Assembly: GCF_007671655.1 (NCBI RefSeq)
Contig: NZ_VCGX01000006.1
Coordinates: 1 to 37,921 of the forward strand
Reading direction: 5' to 3'
DNA length: 37,921 bases
Source: Marinobacter piscis
GTDB lineage: Bacteria; Pseudomonadota; Gammaproteobacteria; Pseudomonadales; Oleiphilaceae
Position 1 is the first letter of the stretch, and each line of letters opens with the position of its first letter. The position numbers were made by a program, and so were the translations under genes. The notes beneath the pieces were generated by a model. That model was not told the DNA's origin. It did no database searches and saw nothing but the letters and a program-made list of their open reading frames with translations. Below, one piece after another: positions 6,091-14,481 of the stretch.

Positions 6091-8994
6091 TTAACTGCCC
6101 ATGATTTTCTGCCACACAGACCGCACGTACTGGCGCTCTTCACTGAACGCCTGGCCTTCCACCTTGTCATCCAGATTTTGCAGTGCCCGCCGGTGAATGC
6201 ATGAGCGCAGTGTTATATAGACTTCGCGCAACCCCTCTGCATCCTCTACAGGAAGCACGCCAGCCTGGCCCAGTGCTTCCATCTGGCGAATATTATCGGA
6301 CCACTGGGTCAGCTCCGGGTAATCTGCACTCCATGCAAGCATGAGATACTGCACCATAAACTCGATATCGACGATGCCGCCGTTATCGTGTTTTATGTGA
6401 AAGGTTTCGTCCTGGCGGCTCGGCGGGGTGCCATGATTGGCACGCATTTTCTCGCGCATTTCCACCACTTCCCGGCGCAGTTGGTCGCTATCCCGCTTCT
6501 GGCAGAGAATATCATGCCGCACAGTTTCAAATGCGGCCAGGGTTTGCGGGCTGCCAGCAACACCACGAGCCCGGGCCAGTGCCTGATGTTCCCAGGTCCA
6601 GGCATCGTTGCGCTGGTATTTTTCATAGGCCTGAAGTGTACTTACCAGCAGCCCCGAGTTACCGGACGGGCGCAGGCGCATATCAACATCGTAAAGCAGC
6701 CCCGACGGTGTCTGGGTATTGAGTATGTGCACAATTCTCTGGCCCAGGCGAGTATAGAAAACCGCGTTGTCGATTGGTTTGTTGCCGTCGGTTGCCAGCT
6801 CCGGATCAGCATTATGAATAAACACCAGATCGAGATCCGAGGTATATCCGAGCTCAATTCCCCCCAGCTTTCCATAACTGACCACCGCAAAATCCGTTTC
6901 GCCACTGGCACCGTCGGCACGGCCGGGGTAACCGTGCCGTGCCACCAGGTTGGCAAAGGCCACATCCACCACATGATCCAGAACAACCTCTGCAATCCAG
7001 GTCAGGTAATCGCTCACCTTCATCAGTGGCAGGGTGCCTTTGAGTTCCGAGGCGGCAACCCGCAACGTGTGCGCTTTTTTAAAGTGCCGCAGCGACTCCA
7101 TCTGGTTTTCCAGATCGTCGTAGGAAATACGCAGCATTTGCTGTCGCAGCTCGTCCTGCAACTCTTCCTTTGCCGGCGGGCTGTAAAGGTGTTCTGCATT
7201 AAGCAGTTCGTCCAGCAACAGTGGCGTGGCCGCCAGCCGGCGCGCAATCAGCGGGCTCTCGCTGCACAGCTGCACCAGCTGGGTGCGGGCCCCGGGGTTT
7301 TCCAGGAGCAGGACCATATAGGCGGTGCGTCGCAAAATCGCTTCAACCAGTTGCAACACGCGCTCCAGGGTTTCTGAGGGGTTTGCGACCTCTGTCAGCG
7401 CTTCGAGCAATACGGGCATAAAACGGTTGAGGCGTTTGCGCCCCTGGGTCTGCAGCGTCTGCACCGTACGGCTGTCTCTCAGACCCTGAACTGCCTTCAG
7501 GCTAGCGGCCGGATCTTCGTACCCGTGACGACTGAGCCACTTGGTATCCGAGGCGTCATCAGCTTCCGCCAGCCAGAGCTCAAACCAACGCTCATCAAGG
7601 GGGGATTGCGTGTCGGCCTCGCTGTCTTCTGTGGCGATAATATTGGCGAAGTGTGTTGCCACCCGGTCCCGATGCTGTTTCAGCTCCTGCTCGCAGTCAG
7701 CCCAGTTTTCAAAGCCCATGATCAATGCAATCCGCGCCTGTGACAGTGTGTCCTCCGGCAGCAACTGGGTCTGTTTGTCTTCTATACCCTGCAGCGCATG
7801 CTCAAGGTTACGGAGAAATACATACGCTTCGCGCAGTTCGCGCACCACATGCGAAGGCAGCAGCTCAAGTGCTTCCAGCTCTTGCAGGATGGTCAGTAAT
7901 TCCCGCTGCTGCAGTTCCCGGTCGCGACCACCGCGGATCAACTGGAACGCCTGCACCACAAACTCGATTTCCCGAATGCCGCCACTTCCGAGTTTGATGT
8001 TGTCTTCCAGTCCCTGCCGGCGCACTTCCCGGCTGATCATCGCCTTCATATTGCGCAGGGATTCAAAGGCACTGAAATCAATGTATCTGCGATACACAAA
8101 GGGCCTCAGACTTTCCATGAGGACCTTTCCGGCCTCTGGGTCCCCGGCCACAACCCGGGACTTCACCATGGCGTAGCGTTCCCAGTCACGGCCCTGGTCC
8201 TGGTAGTAGGTTTCCAGGGCCGCAAAGCTCAGCGCCAGTGCCCCGCTCTGCCCGTAGGGGCGCAGGCGCATATCTACCCGGAACACAAAACCATCGGCGG
8301 TCATCTGGTCCAGAGCCTGTATCAGACGTTGCCCCAGGCGGATAAAAAACTGCTGATTATCCAGGGAGCGGCGCCCACCCCGGGTTTCCCCTTTGGCAGG
8401 AAACGCAAAAATCAGATCAATATCCGACGATACGTTCAGCTCTCGCCCGCCCAGCTTGCCCATACCGATCACAATCAACGATTGCGGTGCCTCCACGCCT
8501 GAGACAGGGTTAGCCCCCCAGGGTGTGCCATACTGCTCACAGGCGGCCTCATGCAGCCAGTCCAGCGCACCCTGCAGGCACACCTCGGCAAACTTGCTGG
8601 CCGCCGTCATGGTTTCATCAAGGTCTGCCCAGCGCATCAGGTCACGCCAGATCATGCGAAACTGTGTTTCCCGGCGAAAATAGCGTAGCGCGGCATGCAG
8701 ATCGGCTTCGCTGGCAACCTGTGCAAGGTACTCTTGCCAGCGTGCCTCAAGGTATTCAGGCGTGGTGGGCTCACTCAGACACCGGGACTGAAGTAACGCC
8801 TGCACCTGTTCCGGATGCCGTTCCAGGGTCTGGCGCAGGAACAGACTCCGGGCCATGGCCTGGGCCACTGTCGCAGTGGAAATACGGTTTCCCGCCAGCA
8901 ACCAGTTCGGCACGCCCTCCGGAAAAACCGACGACCAGCAACCGGCAACCTCTTGTGCCAGCGGCAACGGTAAGCCACTCCACGGCTCGGACAT
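6091..8994 (-). CDS. glnE: bifunctional glutamine synthetase adenylyltransferase/adenylyl-removing enzyme
   Basis: A 967-residue protein with two nucleotidyltransferase domains. The N-terminal adenylyl-removing domain has GMGKLGGRELNVSSDIDL near residues 174-192. The C-terminal adenylyltransferase domain has SYGKLGG followed by YTSDLDLVF near 700-720. Both keep the paired acidic metal ligands (DID and DLD). Each is followed by a helical GlnD-PII-linked domain containing the family RLRPxGxSG motif (MRLRPYGQSG and MRLRPSGNSG). It adds AMP to, or removes it from, glutamine synthetase in response to glutamine and PII state. Its target, GlnA, is encoded at 16735-18138 with the modifiable tyrosine present. 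The ATG at 8994 follows AGGGG at eight bases. Length is normal for the family. Confidence 0.96.
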   Translation of the reverse strand: MSEPWSGLPLPLAQEVAGCWSSVFPEGVPNWLLAGNRISTATVAQAMARSLFLRQTLERHPEQVQALLQSRCLSEPTTPEYLEARWQEYLAQVASEADLHAALRYFRRETQFRMIWRDLMRWADLDETMTAASKFAEVCLQGALDWLHEAACEQYGTPWGANPVSGVEAPQSLIVIGMGKLGGRELNVSSDIDLIFAFPAKGETRGGRRSLDNQQFFIRLGQRLIQALDQMTADGFVFRVDMRLRPYGQSGALALSFAALETYYQDQGRDWERYAMVKSRVVAGDPEAGKVLMESLRPFVYRRYIDFSAFESLRNMKAMISREVRRQGLEDNIKLGSGGIREIEFVVQAFQLIRGGRDRELQQRELLTILQELEALELLPSHVVRELREAYVFLRNLEHALQGIEDKQTQLLPEDTLSQARIALIMGFENWADCEQELKQHRDRVATHFANIIATEDSEADTQSPLDERWFELWLAEADDASDTKWLSRHGYEDPAASLKAVQGLRDSRTVQTLQTQGRKRLNRFMPVLLEALTEVANPSETLERVLQLVEAILRRTAYMVLLLENPGARTQLVQLCSESPLIARRLAATPLLLDELLNAEHLYSPPAKEELQDELRQQMLRISYDDLENQMESLRHFKKAHTLRVAASELKGTLPLMKVSDYLTWIAEVVLDHVVDVAFANLVARHGYPGRADGASGETDFAVVSYGKLGGIELGYTSDLDLVFIHNADPELATDGNKPIDNAVFYTRLGQRIVHILNTQTPSGLLYDVDMRLRPSGNSGLLVSTLQAYEKYQRNDAWTWEHQALARARGVAGSPQTLAAFETVRHDILCQKRDSDQLRREVVEMREKMRANHGTPPSRQDETFHIKHDNGGIVDIEFMVQYLMLAWSADYPELTQWSDNIRQMEALGQAGVLPVEDAEGLREVYITLRSCIHRRALQNLDDKVEGQAFSEERQYVRSVWQKIMGS

Positions 8995-9072
8995 AACGCA
9001 AACCCCTGTCTCTCTGTTATATTTCCGTTACTGTATACCGAACTCACCCACGACTGAACAGGCCAGTGCCGG

Positions 9073-10248
9073 ATGCTGAGAAACCGTATCCCCCTAAATC
9101 CCGAACATGCCAGAGGCCAGGTCCCCATGGGAGGGCTTATCCGGAAACGGATGAAACGCCTGTTCATAATTCTGCTGATTTTGCTGACCACCCAGGTACT
9201 GATTATCTGGGCCGCAGAAGAGCTGACTCTGTTTGAATCCCTGTGGATGACAATGACCACCATTGCCACGGTTGGCTACGGAGATTACGCGCCGGCCACC
9301 TTTATTGGCCGGACAAGCACCATTCTGCTTATGTTCGTTGGCGCAATTACTCTGCTGACGCTCATTATCAGCGATTTTATCGAGTACCGGTTCTATCGCC
9401 GGGAACGCATTCTCACCGGACGCTGGATCTACAAAATGAATAACCACATTGTGATTATCAACACCCCCAAACATGGTGGCACCACCTACTTCATGCGCTT
9501 TGCAACACAGATCCGCGCTGTTGAAGGTTATGAATCCATTCCCATCATGTTACTGACCCGGGAATTCCCCAGTGGACTGCCAGCGGAACTGGCAGATCTG
9601 GGCATTGTGCACTTTCACGGATCAGGGTTTGATCCCGATGCCCTGAAAGCCGTCCATGCCGGTAGCGCCAAACATATTGTGGTACTGGCGTCCGACGAGT
9701 CTGACCTGCATTCCGACAGCCTGACCTTCGATATATCGCACCGGCTGAGTGAACTGAACCTCAGCCACAAAGCTACCGTTGAGTGTGTCACTGATACCAA
9801 CCGTGCCCGCTTCAAAGAGCTGGGCGTAAGGGGTATCATCCGCCCGGTCCGCACCTACCCTGAAATCATGGTGCGCTCGGTGGTCGCCCCCGGGTCGGAA
9901 AAAGTGCTGGAAGACATGTTCAATTACGAACAGGATCATCCACGCCGCTACGATCTGGAGCTCAGCGAACTCAACTGGGCGGATATCGTCAGCGCCCTGA
10001 TTCGCCATGACATTGGCACAGCTCTGGCCTATATAGATGCAGACGATGAAGTCATTTGTCACCCGCCCGTGAATGAGGCGATTGAAGGCAAAGGGTTAAT
10101 CGTTCTGGTGAAATCCAGCGAGACCCCCGGCATCGAGGTTGTTAAAGAAGCCCTGGAGCGCTACCGGACGTTTATTGAGGAATGGAGAAGCGTGCAGAAA
10201 AATGCGACCATCACCGATTCGCCAGCCTCCTCCGTTCATACTGAATAA
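9073..10248 (+). CDS. two-TM potassium-channel-like protein with degenerate RCK domain
   Basis: A 391-residue protein. TM1 is about residues 29-48, a pore loop has the K+ selectivity filter TVGYGD at 66-71, and TM2 is about 81-103. A cytoplasmic RCK/TrkA-N-like Rossmann domain runs from about 125, and a TrkA-C-like segment from about 285 to 350. The filter predicts K+-selective conductance in the inner membrane, gated by the cytoplasmic domain. Oddly, the first Rossmann strand reads NHIVIINTPKHGG where the family usually has GxGxxG, and the acid normally ending strand 2 is missing, so NAD(H)-type binding is doubtful. mgtE follows after 18 bp on the same strand, suggesting an ion-transport operon. 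Starts at 9127 or 9151 are alternatives; 9073 has no clear Shine-Dalgarno. Confidence 0.82.
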   Translation: MLRNRIPLNPEHARGQVPMGGLIRKRMKRLFIILLILLTTQVLIIWAAEELTLFESLWMTMTTIATVGYGDYAPATFIGRTSTILLMFVGAITLLTLIISDFIEYRFYRRERILTGRWIYKMNNHIVIINTPKHGGTTYFMRFATQIRAVEGYESIPIMLLTREFPSGLPAELADLGIVHFHGSGFDPDALKAVHAGSAKHIVVLASDESDLHSDSLTFDISHRLSELNLSHKATVECVTDTNRARFKELGVRGIIRPVRTYPEIMVRSVVAPGSEKVLEDMFNYEQDHPRRYDLELSELNWADIVSALIRHDIGTALAYIDADDEVICHPPVNEAIEGKGLIVLVKSSETPGIEVVKEALERYRTFIEEWRSVQKNATITDSPASSVHTE

Positions 10249-10266
10249 CTTTATCAGGCTCTGTCT

Positions 10267-11610
10267 ATGGAATCCGTACTCTTCCAGCCGTTGGTGGATG
10301 CGCTAGCATCCGGCCGGTCACAGGTCATTGTTGACGCGGCAACACTGTTCAACGCGGCCGACCTTGCCGAATTTATCGAGCAGAATATCGATAATGAAAC
10401 CGGCCGCTCCCTGTTTCAGAACCTCCCCATGTCGTTGCGGGCGAAAGTGCTGGGGTTCACCACCCCGGGCACCCAACTGGAACTGACGGAAGAGACACCG
10501 CTGGGTGAGCTTGCGCTGCTGACCGCAGAAATGCCGTCCGATGACCGGGTTGATTTTTTTAACCTGCTGGAAGAACCCCGCCAGAAGCAACTGATCAGAA
10601 AACTTAACGAAGAAGACCGTAAAGATCTGACCGCGCTTCTGGCCTACCCCGAAGGCACCGCCGGGGCCCTGATGAGTACGGATTATGCCGTTTTTGAATC
10701 AGGTATTACGGCAGGTGAAGCCATTGATATTCTGCGCAAGACCGCGGAAGACAAAGAAACCATCTATCAGTCTTACGTGGTTGATAAAGAAGGTACCCTG
10801 ATTGGCGTAGTGTCTCTGCGCCGGCTGATTATTGCCAAGCCGGACACTGTTGTTGATTCACTGCTCGCAACGGGCCTGGTGTCGACTCACACGGATACGG
10901 CTCAGGATGACGTGGCCAGGCTGATCACTAAATATGACCTGCTGGCCCTGCCGGTACTGGATGATAATAATCACCTCACGGGCATTATCACCTACGACGA
11001 TGCCATGGATGTGATTGAGGAAGAAGCCACAGAAGACATTCACAAGGGCGGGTCGGTCAGTAAACTGGACACGGGCATTGCCACAGCGCCGCCTTTCTCA
11101 CTGTACCGTTCCCGTATTCAGTGGCTGGTGATTCTGGTCTTCGCCAATATTTTCACCGGTGCCGGTATTGCGCATTTTGAGGACATTATCGGTGCCCATC
11201 TGGCGCTGTTGTTCTTCATGCCGCTGCTGGTAGCCAGTGCCGGTAACGCCGGCGCCCAGTCCGCAACACTGGTGATACGGGGAATTGCAACCGGTGAGGT
11301 GGTAAATCGCGACTGGTTTCGCCTGTTCAACAAGGAACTGCTGGTAGCCAGCGCCCTGGGCCTGACCATGGCCATAACCGTGTGGGCCGTGGGTATATTC
11401 CGCGCCGAAATTGCCATTGCCACAACCGTCGCTATAACCATGATCGCAGTTGTACTCGCCGGCGGGCTGATCGGCATTCTGCTGCCGCTTCTGCTTAACA
11501 GGCTGGGCGTGGATCCGGCCTCTGCCAGCATTCCGCTGATTACCACCATTGCCGACGTGAGCGGTGTGCTGATTTACTTCAGCATTGCCACCGTTATTTT
11601 AGGTACCTGA
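10267..11610 (+). CDS. mgtE: MgtE-family magnesium transporter
   Basis: A 447-residue Mg2+ channel of the inner membrane. Domains in order are the helical MgtE N domain (about 1-125), two CBS domains (about 130-255, including TAGALMSTDY and the LALPVLDDNNHLTGIITYDD segment), and five transmembrane helices from about 280. The diagnostic pore motif is SAGNAGAQSATLVIRG near residue 325. In the characterised Thermus protein, Mg2+ bound between N and CBS domains closes the channel; the acidic linkers seen here fit that. It is probably co-transcribed with the K+-channel-like gene 18 bp upstream. Its last 12 bases overlap the end of the convergent CYTH gene. Confidence 0.93.
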   Translation: MESVLFQPLVDALASGRSQVIVDAATLFNAADLAEFIEQNIDNETGRSLFQNLPMSLRAKVLGFTTPGTQLELTEETPLGELALLTAEMPSDDRVDFFNLLEEPRQKQLIRKLNEEDRKDLTALLAYPEGTAGALMSTDYAVFESGITAGEAIDILRKTAEDKETIYQSYVVDKEGTLIGVVSLRRLIIAKPDTVVDSLLATGLVSTHTDTAQDDVARLITKYDLLALPVLDDNNHLTGIITYDDAMDVIEEEATEDIHKGGSVSKLDTGIATAPPFSLYRSRIQWLVILVFANIFTGAGIAHFEDIIGAHLALLFFMPLLVASAGNAGAQSATLVIRGIATGEVVNRDWFRLFNKELLVASALGLTMAITVWAVGIFRAEIAIATTVAITMIAVVLAGGLIGILLPLLLNRLGVDPASASIPLITTIADVSGVLIYFSIATVILGT

Positions 11611-12492
11611 CGACTCTCTTACCCGGTTCGCCAGCAGGCCCAGCTGGCATTGACCAAGCTCTGGCCTGCCAAGCACTCTGTGCAAAGGCTGGCCTGCAGA
11701 CAGGTCCTTAATCAGTAAGCGAAAGGCCTGCCCCTGCCCGCAGGCTTCAGCGCCAGCCTCAAGCACGGGTATATCCAGGCCGGTAAAAGAGACACGGCCC
11801 TGCTCCAGCCAGGCCCGGCTGAGCTGCTGCAAAAAGCGGTCAACGTCATCCGTGGCGCTGTCATGCCCGCCTGCATCTTCATCCGTCACCCCCGGATGCA
11901 AGCCGGCAAGGTGATACCCCTGCTCTGCCTTACTCACCAGATTAAGAAACACCGGGCACTGTCGGGCCAGCTTTTCGGCCCACACAAGCAAGCGTGAAGC
12001 ATCGCCGGACACCAGCTCAAACTCCACTTCGTGTAAAGGTTTTTCCTGGCCGTCGGCGGCAATCACGCCATCGTCGAGCGCGCATTCAATCACGGCCTCG
12101 CCGTCGTTCAGCATCACAACCTGACGGGTGAAGTTGGTCTCAAACACCGGTGCCAACAAGGCCAGGTTAATACGATCACCCAGGGGTGTTTCCGCCAGCA
12201 ACGCCAGTGACAGCTCAGGCCCTGGGACCGGCCACTCCCACTCTTCGCGCTTGTGCGCGCCGTCAACAAACTCACCCCGGGTTTTCAGTGTCTGGACATA
12301 CTGATTCCCGGCCTGGCGTACACGCAGAGCCGCCTGTTGCTGGTTAAGCCCGGCTTCTGGCGTATCGTAGTAGCAGTTTACCAGGGATTTCCTGCTCCCT
12401 TTTTCGGCTTCAGGTTGCGCCAGAAGCCAGTCCCGGGCCTGCGCAAGGACGCCTGGCTCAAGACTCAGTTTGATTTCCAGCTCTTCGGCCAT
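11599..12492 (-). CDS. CYTH domain protein, probable inorganic triphosphatase
   Basis: A 297-residue protein starting MAEELEIKL, with the CYTH signature ExExK at residues 4-8. Later strands YYDTP, LRVR and QTLKT contain the alternating charged residues that line the triphosphate tunnel. CYTH enzymes of this type, such as E. coli YgiF, hydrolyse inorganic tripolyphosphate with Mg2+. The CYTH part ends near residue 205. The remaining roughly 90 residues, from SATDDVDRFLQQL to the end, are shorter than a full CHAD domain but may be a reduced one. I prefer ATG at 12492, with AGAGG nine bases upstream, over the upstream ATG at 12525. The gene sits 38 bp behind the porin terminator and has no obvious promoter of its own. 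Confidence 0.82.
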   Translation of the reverse strand: MAEELEIKLSLEPGVLAQARDWLLAQPEAEKGSRKSLVNCYYDTPEAGLNQQQAALRVRQAGNQYVQTLKTRGEFVDGAHKREEWEWPVPGPELSLALLAETPLGDRINLALLAPVFETNFTRQVVMLNDGEAVIECALDDGVIAADGQEKPLHEVEFELVSGDASRLLVWAEKLARQCPVFLNLVSKAEQGYHLAGLHPGVTDEDAGGHDSATDDVDRFLQQLSRAWLEQGRVSFTGLDIPVLEAGAEACGQGQAFRLLIKDLSAGQPLHRVLGRPELGQCQLGLLANRVRESSGT

Positions 12493-12530
12493 AGCCTTCG
12501 CCTCTTTTAAATTCTGTGAACCCATAACGC

Positions 12531-12562
12531 AAAAGCCGGTGACCCTGAGGCCACCGGCTTTC
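12531..12562 (-). terminator. intrinsic terminator after the porin gene
   Basis: Minus-strand AAAGCCGGTG pairs with CACCGGCTTT around a 10-nt loop, a perfect 10-bp stem ending in a short T tract. It lies 28 bp past the porin stop codon. Confidence 0.8.
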
Positions 12563-12590
12563 TATACTAACTGATCAGCTGTTCAGCAAA

Positions 12591-13619
12591 TCAGAAGTAG
12601 TATACGGCACCAACTGCTGCCATGGAGCGCTCGTCGGCATAACCATCAATATTACCGTCATTGTTGGCATCATAGCCCCAACGCTCGTCGCCGCCACCGA
12701 GGTAGCCTTCAACGTACACATACATGTGGTCAGACAGGTTGTGCAGCGCCTGCAGGGTGATGGTGTCCTGCTTGCTTTCACCGCCAGCAGCATCTTTCAT
12801 GTCACCGTCCAGCTCTTTGTACTCATACGCAAGCGCGAACTGGTTCTTGCCAAGGGTATAAACACCCATCAGGCCGTAGATGTCAGCCACGTCTTTACGG
12901 GTCTGGAACTGACCTGTCAGGCGCAGGTTGTCCAGGTTTCCGCTAACACGCAGGCCGTAGGTGTTTTCATTGTTTTTCGGAGTTCTGAGGTCATTGCTTG
13001 AATACTCGGTAGAACCATCGTTGGAGTCCATGGAGAACGCCAGTTCCAGAGCATCAACTTCATAGATAGCGGCCAGCTGATAAGGATAGGACTTTCCGCC
13101 TTCCTTATTGTCACCATTGATCTGAAGAGCAGCACCCAGCGTCAGCCCGCCGAAAGACGGTGACATATACTGAACCAGATCGCCTTCGCCAGTGTCGTAG
13201 AGACCCGTGAGGTTCATGGTTGCTACTTCAAAGAGGTTTGAAATCTCATCAACAGAGGTTTCATACATTGAATCGTCAGAACCAACCCACACCTGACCAA
13301 AGCTGTCGCCTCTTACACCAATGTAGGCTTCGTCCAGGCCATCGATGCCACTGCTGTTGGCTTTGTCGTCAGCGTCAATGTCTTCCAGCTCCAGCTTGAA
13401 GAAGCCGGTAATGCCCGGAGCAATTTCGTGATCGTGCAGAATACCCAGAGTAGAACCGTTGTCGAAATGGTCTACCTCTGAAGGGCCATTATCAAAGTTG
13501 TCGTGAGTGATGGCGTACTGGATGTTACCGTAAATGGTTGGCAGGTTGCTTTCCTGCGCCATCGCCGTGCCGGAAATGGTAGCGGCAGCGACTGCGGAGG
13601 CAATGAGTGTTTTTTTCAT
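12591..13619 (-). CDS. general outer-membrane porin (Gram-negative porin family)
   Basis: A 342-residue precursor. A Sec signal peptide is clear (KK, a hydrophobic stretch, and an AMA-Q cleavage site after residue 21). The mature chain has alternating amphipathic strands, many short Asp/Asn/Gly-rich turns, and ends in VGAVYYF, whose terminal Phe is the BAM-recognition signal. This fits a 16-stranded trimeric porin for small solutes. An EDIDADDKANSSG stretch near residue 90 could belong to a constriction loop. A Shine-Dalgarno AAGGA lies about nine bases before ATG 13619. The 281-bp upstream gap to dtd is AT-rich and probably carries the promoter and regulator sites, but I see no element good enough to name. 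Substrate specificity cannot be inferred. Confidence 0.88.
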   Translation of the reverse strand: MKKTLIASAVAAATISGTAMAQESNLPTIYGNIQYAITHDNFDNGPSEVDHFDNGSTLGILHDHEIAPGITGFFKLELEDIDADDKANSSGIDGLDEAYIGVRGDSFGQVWVGSDDSMYETSVDEISNLFEVATMNLTGLYDTGEGDLVQYMSPSFGGLTLGAALQINGDNKEGGKSYPYQLAAIYEVDALELAFSMDSNDGSTEYSSNDLRTPKNNENTYGLRVSGNLDNLRLTGQFQTRKDVADIYGLMGVYTLGKNQFALAYEYKELDGDMKDAAGGESKQDTITLQALHNLSDHMYVYVEGYLGGGDERWGYDANNDGNIDGYADERSMAAVGAVYYF

Positions 13620-13900
13620 GTCCTGTGTCCTTTTGCGAATTTTCAGGTTTTAACAACGGGTAAATCCCGGTTTCTGTAAGGCGCCCCAGACATCTGGCGG
13701 CTCCAGGTTCAGGTTTGCTGCATGCTACATCAGAAACATTACAGCAACGTTTCTTATTGTTGAGACCTGCACATAGTCAGGCCTTATAGTTCAGCAACTT
13801 ACAACGCTCTCTTAAAGCGCCGCTTTATATAAACGTGTTTTAATACAACCGCACGCATTTTGCAATATTTTCGGTGGTATTTTTGCCCTGTTTTATGGCC

Positions 13901-14347
13901 TCAGCGGGATGAAAGCATAAAGGTTACAGGACCGTCATTAATCAGGCTGACATCCATATCCGCACCAAAGCGCCCTGCTTTAACTTTATCTTCGCCCAGT
14001 CCCTCATTTGCCAGTTCCAGGAAGCCAGAATACAGGTGCTCAGCAACATCCGGAGCTGCTGCCCGGGAAAAGCCCGGGCGGGTGCCAGAAGAGGTGTCTG
14101 CGGCGAGCGTAAACTGAGGGACAACAAGCAGGGCAGCCCCCGTGTCGAGCAGACTGAGGTTCATACGCCCGGCTTCATCGGGAAAAATACGGTAGGTTAA
14201 GATTTTTCGGCACAACTCCCTTGCCTCTTTGATCTCATCTTCCTTCTCCACACCCAGCAGCAACAGGATACCTGTGTCTATACGCGAAACCTCGCGCCCA
14301 CCTACTGTAACGCTTGCTTTTGATACTCGCTGGACAAGCCCTTTCAT
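13901..14347 (-). CDS. dtd: D-aminoacyl-tRNA deacylase
   Basis: A 148-residue cytoplasmic enzyme, the standard DTD length, that hydrolyses D-aminoacyl-tRNA (notably D-Tyr-tRNA) and Gly-tRNA(Ala). The start MKGLVQRVSKASV is the canonical N-terminus, and the protein contains VVPQFTLAADTSSGTRP (the SQFTL-type active-site motif) and NDGPVTF near the C-terminus (the Gly-Pro motif entering the partner's active site). ATG at 14347 is chosen over an upstream in-frame start that would add 33 unrelated residues; AGGA lies seven bases before it. It lies downstream of the typA terminator on the same strand. Confidence 0.94.
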   Translation of the reverse strand: MKGLVQRVSKASVTVGGREVSRIDTGILLLLGVEKEDEIKEARELCRKILTYRIFPDEAGRMNLSLLDTGAALLVVPQFTLAADTSSGTRPGFSRAAAPDVAEHLYSGFLELANEGLGEDKVKAGRFGADMDVSLINDGPVTFMLSSR

Positions 14348-14432
14348 CCGATTTCCTGACTGCTCCGGACAGATGAGAATAAAAAACAGGCAAGAGTGTA
14401 TCCATGCCAGCCGGTTCTGGCAACCCTGATAC

Positions 14433-14465
14433 AAAAAGACCGGCACTGTTTCCAGTACCGGTCTC
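14433..14465 (-). terminator. intrinsic terminator after typA
   Basis: Minus-strand AGACCGGTACTG pairs with CAGTGCCGGTCT (one wobble), followed by a run of Ts. It lies 17 bp past the typA stop and before dtd. Confidence 0.85.
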
Positions 14466-14481
14466 GTTCAGTGCGTGAACA

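Noticed and set aside
13620..13900. Possible promoter or operator elements upstream of the porin gene
   Set aside because: Several TA-rich hexamers exist, but no -10/-35 pair has an acceptable spacing, and the CCAGA-CA-TCTGG stem is short. Not reported as a feature.
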